A stretch of 10,617 bases of DNA, taken from assembly GCA_007116755.1 (NCBI GenBank), contig SKHU01000143.1, positions 1-10,617 of the forward strand, given 5' to 3'. Shown here one piece after another: positions 6,982 to 10,617 of this stretch. The notes under the pieces were generated by a model. That model worked only from the letters and a program-made list of their open reading frames with translations, was not told the origin of the DNA and ran no database searches. The DNA comes from Alphaproteobacteria bacterium (GTDB lineage: Bacteria > Pseudomonadota > Alphaproteobacteria > Micavibrionales > CSBR16-224). The number at the start of each line of letters is the position of its first letter. Within the stretch, counting starts at the first letter, position 1. A program made the translations under genes and the position numbers.

Positions 6982-7010
6982 ACGTTAGCACAGCGCTTGT
7001 CATATGTCAA
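6982..7010 (-). promoter_or_regulatory. Probable promoter of the two-gene ankyrin operon
   Basis: On the minus strand a perfect TTGACA (7010-7005) is followed by a 17-nt spacer and TAACGT (6987-6982), which keeps the key T1, A2 and T6 of the -10 box. Transcription would start near 6975, 28 nt before the ATG at 6947. No promoter of similar quality is seen for the divergent DUF1467 gene. Confidence 0.6.
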
Positions 7011-7025
7011 TGTAATGGGGAAAAT

Positions 7026-7271
7026 ATGAGCTGGTATACAGGCATTGCGGTTTATTTTTTGCTTTGGTGGATTATGCTGTTCACGGTTTTGCCTATCGGT
7101 GTGCAGAAACCCGAGCAGCCGGAGAAGGGGCATGATCCGGGCGCGCCGGTTTTTCCGGATTTAAAGCGGAAATTTATCCTGAACACCGCCATTACGACGG
7201 GTCTGTTCATCGTGCTGTATGTGACAGTCACAGTATTTGATATTACGATGCTGGAGATATTCCGTGATTAA
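7026..7271 (+). CDS. DUF1467 family two-helix membrane protein
   Basis: This 81-residue inner-membrane protein has two hydrophobic segments (YTGIAVYFLLWWIMLFTVLP at residues 4-23, and ITTGLFIVLYVTVTVFDI near 57-74). They are joined by a polar loop with the family signature GHDPGAPVFPDLKRKF. This pattern is typical of the alphaproteobacterial DUF1467 family, whose function is not known. The family often sits just upstream of proS and the lol permease genes, as here. The frame extends upstream to 6960, but the ATG at 7026 is chosen because MSWYTG is the usual family N-terminus and GGGG (7017-7020) lies at good spacing. Its last codons overlap the start of a 24-codon peptide gene, so it probably leads an operon running into proS. 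Confidence 0.9.
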   Translation: MSWYTGIAVYFLLWWIMLFTVLPIGVQKPEQPEKGHDPGAPVFPDLKRKFILNTAITTGLFIVLYVTVTVFDITMLEIFRD

Positions 7272-7338
7272 ATATTATCTGCTGTTTCCGTTTCTGTTTG
7301 TGTTGTTCTTGATGGTTTCTTTTGCCGTTCTGGCCTAG
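7264..7338 (+). CDS. 24-codon hydrophobic peptide overlapping the DUF1467 gene
   Basis: A GTG start at 7264 opens a frame of 24 codons ending in TAG (7336-7338). GGAG (7253-7256) lies 7 nt upstream, which is ideal spacing. The start lies before the DUF1467 stop in another frame (8-bp overlap), the arrangement of translationally coupled genes. The product starts MIKYY and then is almost wholly hydrophobic (LLFPFLFVLFLMVSFAVLA), which fits a single membrane helix with a positively charged N-terminus, or a signal-peptide-like peptide. It might be a small partner of the DUF1467 protein. Nothing but sequence layout supports it, and the GTG start is a caution. Confidence 0.5.
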   Translation: MIKYYLLFPFLFVLFLMVSFAVLA

Positions 7339-7345
7339 AAAATTC

Positions 7346-7374
7346 TGGATAAAGCGCCGGCGGCGCGGTATAAC
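7346..7374 (+). promoter_or_regulatory. Weak internal promoter candidate before proS
   Basis: TGGATA (7346-7351) and TATAAC (7369-7374) are separated by 17 nt within the gap between the small peptide and proS. The -10 box is good and the -35 box is poor. It would allow proS to be transcribed separately from the DUF1467 gene. Confidence 0.3.
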
Positions 7375-7417
7375 GGAACAGAACCATATCAGTAAAGATC
7401 AGAAACAGCAGGAAAAA

Positions 7418-8905
7418 ATGACGGCACAATCCGCACAAAAGAAGAACAATCAGAAAAAAGCCAAAACCGCCATCACACCGACACGGGAAGAAAACTTCCC
7501 CGAATGGTATCAGAATGTTATAAAAGCGGCGGATATGGCGGAAAATGCGCCGGTACGCGGCTGTATGATTATCAAACCCTACGGCTATGCGGTTTGGGAG
7601 AATTTCCAGCGCGAACTCGACCGCCGCATCAAGGATGAAGGTGTCAAAAACGCCTATTTTCCGCTCCTGATTCCCTTGAGCTATATTGCCAAAGAGGCCG
7701 AACACATTGACGGTTTCGCCAAGGAATGCGCTGTTGTGACGCATCACCGGCTGGAAGCTGCGCCGGACGGGAAAGGTCTTGTACCGGCCGGGGAGTTGAC
7801 CGAACCGATGATTATCCGCCCGACTTCGGAAACCATTATCGGCGAGACGATTGCCAAATGGGTGACCTCCTACCGCGATCTGCCGCTGAAGCTCAATCAA
7901 TGGGCGAATGTTATGCGCTGGGAAATGCGTCCGCGCCTGTTTTTACGTACGGCGGAATTTCTGTGGCAGGAGGGGCATAACGCCTTTGCCACGGCGGAGG
8001 AATCCAATGCCGATGCCCGCCGTATGCTGGAGGTTTATGCCGAATTTTCCCGCAATGTGCTGGCCATTCCGGTAATCGAGGGCGAAAAAACGCCCGAAGA
8101 ACGCTTCCCCGGTGCGATGGCGACCTATACGATTGAAGCAATCTTGCAGGATGGAAAGGCGCTTCAAAGCGGTACGTCGCATGATCTGGGGCAGACTTTC
8201 TCGCGTTCGGCCGGTATTCGGTATCAGTCGCAGGACGGTGCGGAAGAGCTGGCATGGACAACGTCGTGGGGGATGTCCTCGCGTATGGTCGGCGGGCTGA
8301 TTATGACGCATGGCGATGATGACGGGATGCAGATGCCGCCGAAAGTTGCGCCGCATCATGTTGTGATTATCCCGATTGTGCATGACGACGGCGACCGCGC
8401 AAAAATTCTCGATTATGCCGAAACACTGGCGCGGCGCTTGAAAGAGTTGAATATCCGTGTCGAGATGGATGCAAGCGACAGGAAAACACCGGACAAGCTC
8501 TGGGGCGCGATCAAACAGGGCGTGCCGGTGCGTGTCGAGATCGGCCGTCGGGAGATGGAGGAGGGCAACGTGACCCATACCCGCCGCGATATAGGCCGCG
8601 ACAGCAAAACCACGGAAAGCACCGATGCGTTCTGCAATAAAATCACGGCAATGCTGGACGGGATGCAGGAGGAAATGTATCAGGCCGCGCTAACGCGTAC
8701 CAATGCCATGCTGCATGATGCCAAATCTCTGGATGAAGCACGGCAGTTCTTCAGTGAAAAAAGCAGCATCGGCCAGCTGCGCATGGATGCGGCGTTTTTG
8801 CAGGAGGACGCTTTTGAAAAACTGCAAAAAGATTTTGCTGTGACGCCGCGCTGCCTGCCTTTTGCAGATGAGGGTAAAAAAGTCATTGTCGGCAAGGCTT
8901 ATTAA
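7418..8905 (+). CDS. proS: Prolyl-tRNA synthetase, eukaryote/archaea-like class
   Basis: This class II synthetase charges tRNA-Pro in the cytoplasm. The 495-residue product shows ITPTREENFPEWY, PVRGCMIIKPYGYAVWEN, RPTSETII (TSE at 136-138), motif 2 from Trp162 (WANVMRWEMRPR, then FLRTAEFLWQEGH to His187), and motif 3 with SSRMVGGLIM (Arg289). The anticodon-binding domain (VAPHHVVIIPIV, GVPVRVEIGRREME) and a C-terminal domain ending in VGKAY follow. There is no insertion editing domain between motifs 2 and 3. These features place it in the eukaryote/archaea-like class, also found in some bacteria such as Thermus, and not in the short class usual in Alphaproteobacteria. The C-terminal domain lacks the cysteine cluster that binds zinc in some members, but keeps the terminal Tyr. 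A Lys-rich N-terminal extension of about 19 residues precedes the core. The ATG at 7418 is chosen because AGGA (7410-7413) precedes it; an upstream TTG frame overlaps the small peptide gene. Confidence 0.97.
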   Translation: MTAQSAQKKNNQKKAKTAITPTREENFPEWYQNVIKAADMAENAPVRGCMIIKPYGYAVWENFQRELDRRIKDEGVKNAYFPLLIPLSYIAKEAEHIDGFAKECAVVTHHRLEAAPDGKGLVPAGELTEPMIIRPTSETIIGETIAKWVTSYRDLPLKLNQWANVMRWEMRPRLFLRTAEFLWQEGHNAFATAEESNADARRMLEVYAEFSRNVLAIPVIEGEKTPEERFPGAMATYTIEAILQDGKALQSGTSHDLGQTFSRSAGIRYQSQDGAEELAWTTSWGMSSRMVGGLIMTHGDDDGMQMPPKVAPHHVVIIPIVHDDGDRAKILDYAETLARRLKELNIRVEMDASDRKTPDKLWGAIKQGVPVRVEIGRREMEEGNVTHTRRDIGRDSKTTESTDAFCNKITAMLDGMQEEMYQAALTRTNAMLHDAKSLDEARQFFSEKSSIGQLRMDAAFLQEDAFEKLQKDFAVTPRCLPFADEGKKVIVGKAY

Positions 8906-8910
8906 TCAAT

Positions 8911-8940
8911 TCATCAAAAAGATGAGCTTTGTTTTTTATT
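8911..8940 (+). terminator. Weak terminator candidate after proS
   Basis: TCATC (8911-8915) and GATGA (8921-8925) form a 5-bp stem around A5, followed by a T-rich stretch to 8940. The stem is short and AT-rich, so termination would be partial, and read-through into the I78-like gene is possible. Confidence 0.3.
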
Positions 8941-8962
8941 TCTTTAAAAACAGGGTGAAAAC

Positions 8963-9157
8963 ATGAAAAACAAAATTTCGCCCGAATTCAACAAAATGGT
9001 CGGCAAGCCGCTGGATGTTGATAAAATCAAGGATCTGCACAAAGGCCCTTTGCGCATCTGCGAGCCGGGCATGAGGGGAGCATGTGACTGGGTGCCGGAG
9101 CGTCTGAATGTTCATATCGATAAAAAGAAACTCGTGCGCGGTTTTGACTTCGGTTGA
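8963..9157 (+). CDS. I78-like peptidase inhibitor, short and without signal peptide
   Basis: This 64-residue protein resembles the I78 peptidase inhibitor family: MVGKPLDVDKIKDLHKGPLRI matches the usual LvGqp...l..l..p.Ri opening, and the end PERLNVHIDKKKLVRGFDFG matches the family's RLNv.lD..g.i.r..cG. Members inhibit serine proteases such as subtilisin-like enzymes. Many carry a signal peptide or lipobox; none is visible here, so this one would stay in the cytoplasm. The usual near-terminal Cys is replaced by Phe (FDFG). Two other cysteines lie in CEPGMRGACDW and might pair if the protein is oxidised. AGGGTG (8952-8957) precedes the ATG at 5 nt. The family call is from remembered consensus and not from a search. 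It is the second putative protease inhibitor in the window, after the serpin. Confidence 0.7.
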   Translation: MKNKISPEFNKMVGKPLDVDKIKDLHKGPLRICEPGMRGACDWVPERLNVHIDKKKLVRGFDFG

Positions 9158-9169
9158 TTGCCGCCGGTC

Positions 9170-9199
9170 TTGACTTTTCCTCACCTCCTGCCGTATAAC
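9170..9199 (+). promoter_or_regulatory. Sigma-70 promoter placed for a leaderless transcript
   Basis: TTGACT (9170-9175) and TATAAC (9194-9199) are separated by 18 nt, each matching consensus at five of six positions. The expected start of transcription, about 7 nt after the -10 box, coincides with the ATG at 9205. No Shine-Dalgarno motif precedes that ATG. Confidence 0.7.
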
Positions 9200-9204
9200 A
9201 TCTT

Positions 9205-9642
9205 ATGGCAAAAAATAAGAAGGTTTTACAAAAGTATAATCCGAAGCTTGCAATCAAGGGGTTGCTGCACGCGTTTTGCGAGCAGGGCATGGTTCATTCC
9301 CTGTGGACGCTCTACGACGCGGAATATGAACAGCCTGACGGTATGCGCACGCATAAAGGGCTGTGCGTGCTGGAAAAGGGCGATCTTTTGACCGTTTTCA
9401 ATGACGAGAGCCGCAAAACCGTGAAATGGCAGGGGGTGATTGATTTCGACCGCAAAACACTGGGCGGTGCGGGCATTCAAAAAGGATTTGAAAAGCAGGG
9501 CGACTGGATCAGCATGTTCATGCGCGAATATCCGGCAGAACTTGTGCGCGCCAAAGATGTTCCTAAAATTAAAGAGGCGCAACAGGACAGTATCAACCGT
9601 CACGGCGCGTTGCGCAAATATCTCAAGCGCGGTCGCGGATAA
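9205..9642 (+). CDS. Unknown 145-residue basic protein, probably translated from a leaderless mRNA
   Basis: I do not recognise this protein. It is soluble-looking and basic, with no signal peptide or membrane segment. The N-terminus is Lys-rich (MAKNKKVLQKYNPK), followed by a probable helix (AIKGLLHAFCEQGMVHSLWTL). The middle reads like alternating beta strands (KGLCVLEKGDLLTVFN, then TVKWQGVIDFD), and a helix lies near WISMFMREYPAELVRA. The C-terminus ends RHGALRKYLKRGRG, closely matching the end of the ankyrin protein at 87-827. The ATG lies only 5 nt after a strong -10 box and has no purine-rich ribosome site, so the mRNA probably starts at the AUG. The next in-frame Met is too far in to be a better start. 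The gene lies between the I78-like gene and the lol permease, where other Alphaproteobacteria commonly have proS directly followed by lolC/E. Confidence 0.85.
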   Translation: MAKNKKVLQKYNPKLAIKGLLHAFCEQGMVHSLWTLYDAEYEQPDGMRTHKGLCVLEKGDLLTVFNDESRKTVKWQGVIDFDRKTLGGAGIQKGFEKQGDWISMFMREYPAELVRAKDVPKIKEAQQDSINRHGALRKYLKRGRG

Positions 9643-9736
9643 TCAGGATAATCTTCCCCGCATTTCCTTGACAAAAAAACATGTCTGCGCCAATGTGAGG
9701 CGCAACAATCAGAATACGGGCAGGATACGGGAAAAA

Positions 9737-10617
9737 ATGCCGCAGGCTTTTGAAAAAATGGTTTCCATGCGCTATTTCAGCGCCCGTCGCCGCGAAAGGA
9801 TGATCTCCGTCACGGCGATTTTTTCGCTTTTGGGCATTATGATCGGGGTTGCAGCGCTGATTGTCGTGATGTCGGTGATGAACGGGTTTCGCGACGATCT
9901 GATTTCCCGCATTCTCGGGCTGAACGGCCATATGATGGTCTATGACGCGCAATATAAAGGTTTGCGCGATTACGACGATTTGCAGGAAAAGCTGGAAAAT
10001 GTCGCAGGGGTCACCAGTGTCATGCCGATCATTGAAGGGCAGGCGCTGATGAGTGTCGGCGACGGCAATGCAGCCGGCGGTGTTGTTGTGCGCGGATTGC
10101 TGCCGGAGGATTTCGCACGGAAGCCGAGTTTGGCCGAAGGCATTTTGCGTGCCGATGCGGAAGAGGGGTTCGGCGGGGATAAAATCGCCATCGGCAAGGT
10201 TATGGCCGACCGTTTTCATCTGGATATCGGCAGCGAGGTACGGCTGGTCGCTCCGCAGGGGCGCGCCAGCCCGTTCGGAACAATTCCGACGGCGCGGGCT
10301 TTTACGGTCGGCGTTATTTTCGATGTCGGCATGTATGAATATAACGCGTCCTTCGTTTTTATGCCGATGGACATGGCGCAGCGCTTTTACCGCATGGGGG
10401 ATGCGGTGACAGGGCTTGAAATTATGACGCAGAATCCGTCCGCAATTGACAGAACGCGCAATGCCGTGAATGAGGCAATCTGGGGCGAGGCAGTGCTGCT
10501 GACCGATTGGCGGCAAAGCAATGCCAGTTTTTATACGGCGCTGAAGGTCGAGCGCAATGTCATGTTTCTGATTTTGACGCTGATTATTCTGGTGGCGGCC
10601 TTCAACATTATTTCCAG
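9737..10617 (+). CDS. lolC: Lipoprotein-release ABC transporter permease LolC/LolE (5' part)
   Basis: LolC/E permeases work with the LolD ATPase to extract outer-membrane lipoproteins from the inner membrane and pass them to LolA. The visible 293 residues are about 70% of a normal protein of about 415. The N-terminus is typical: FEKMVSMRYFSARRRERMIS, then a membrane helix (residues ~23-46) ending VVMSVMNGFRDDLISRILGLNGH, a family hallmark. A large periplasmic domain runs from about 50 to 270. A second membrane helix begins near residue 274 (VMFLILTLIILVAAFNII), where the window ends. The ATG at 9737 is chosen because it gives the family's normal N-terminal length; a GGATACGGGA stretch lies just upstream. 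The frame is open further up with a GTG at 9695, which is less likely. The 94-bp gap before it holds a TTGACA (9668-9673) without a convincing -10 box. LolC and LolE cannot be separated here; lolD would be expected next. Confidence 0.93.
   Translation, partial: MPQAFEKMVSMRYFSARRRERMISVTAIFSLLGIMIGVAALIVVMSVMNGFRDDLISRILGLNGHMMVYDAQYKGLRDYDDLQEKLENVAGVTSVMPIIEGQALMSVGDGNAAGGVVVRGLLPEDFARKPSLAEGILRADAEEGFGGDKIAIGKVMADRFHLDIGSEVRLVAPQGRASPFGTIPTARAFTVGVIFDVGMYEYNASFVFMPMDMAQRFYRMGDAVTGLEIMTQNPSAIDRTRNAVNEAIWGEAVLLTDWRQSNASFYTALKVERNVMFLILTLIILVAAFNIIS

Noticed and set aside
7268..7900. Minus-strand open frame of 210 codons opposite proS
   Set aside because: It covers the intergenic gap and the 5' part of proS, and shows no domain.
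9668..9696. Promoter for the lolC/E gene
   Set aside because: TTGACA at 9668-9673 is a perfect -35 box, but the sequence at the right distance (CAATGT) is a poor -10 box, so I did not list it as a feature.
9623..10516. Minus-strand open frame of 297 codons at the right end
   Set aside because: It is antisense to the lolC/E gene, whose translation matches the family throughout. The antisense translation is rich in His and Arg, typical of a shadow frame.

Overview
The window looks like a stretch of an alphaproteobacterial chromosome of moderate GC content. The main evidence is the plus-strand order DUF1467 membrane protein, prolyl-tRNA synthetase, LolC/LolE-type lipoprotein-release permease, which is a recurring order in Alphaproteobacteria. 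No transposase, integrase, phage gene, CRISPR array, tRNA or rRNA was recognised. The genus cannot be fixed from the sequence; a Micavibrio-like or Rhodospirillales-like lineage is only a guess.

Layout from left to right. At 1-86 there is possibly the very start of a minus-strand gene leaving the window. At 87-827 (minus) lies an ankyrin-repeat protein with a near-consensus sigma-70 promoter overlapped by an 18-bp palindrome. At 1015-1242 (plus) lies a small acidic protein of unknown function, which converges on alaS (1311-3989, minus) across a clear bidirectional terminator. Divergent from alaS is a secreted serpin-type protease inhibitor (4134-5507, plus), whose ribosome binding site can fold into a small hairpin. 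It ends at a strong terminator facing a two-gene minus-strand operon (6947 to 5570). That operon encodes two ankyrin proteins that are tandem paralogues and share an unrecognised C-terminal domain of about 100 residues. Divergent from this operon are the DUF1467 protein (7026-7271), an overlapping 24-codon membrane peptide (7264-7338), and proS (7418-8905). Next come a 64-residue I78-like peptidase inhibitor (8963-9157), a 145-residue unknown protein that is probably translated from a leaderless mRNA (9205-9642), and the 5' part of lolC/E (9737 to the window end).

The housekeeping parts are alaS, proS and the lol permease. Around them sits an accessory layer: three ankyrin proteins, two putative protease inhibitors of unrelated families (serpin and I78-like), and small unknown proteins. 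ProRS is of the eukaryote/archaea-like class, not the class usual for Alphaproteobacteria, although it occupies the usual alphaproteobacterial locus.

The most interesting items are the shared C-terminal domain of the ankyrin pair, a short C-terminal motif shared by the first ankyrin protein and the leaderless-gene product, the serpin with its possible RNA switch, and the overlapping 24-codon peptide. Whether these accessory genes form one system is not shown by the sequence.
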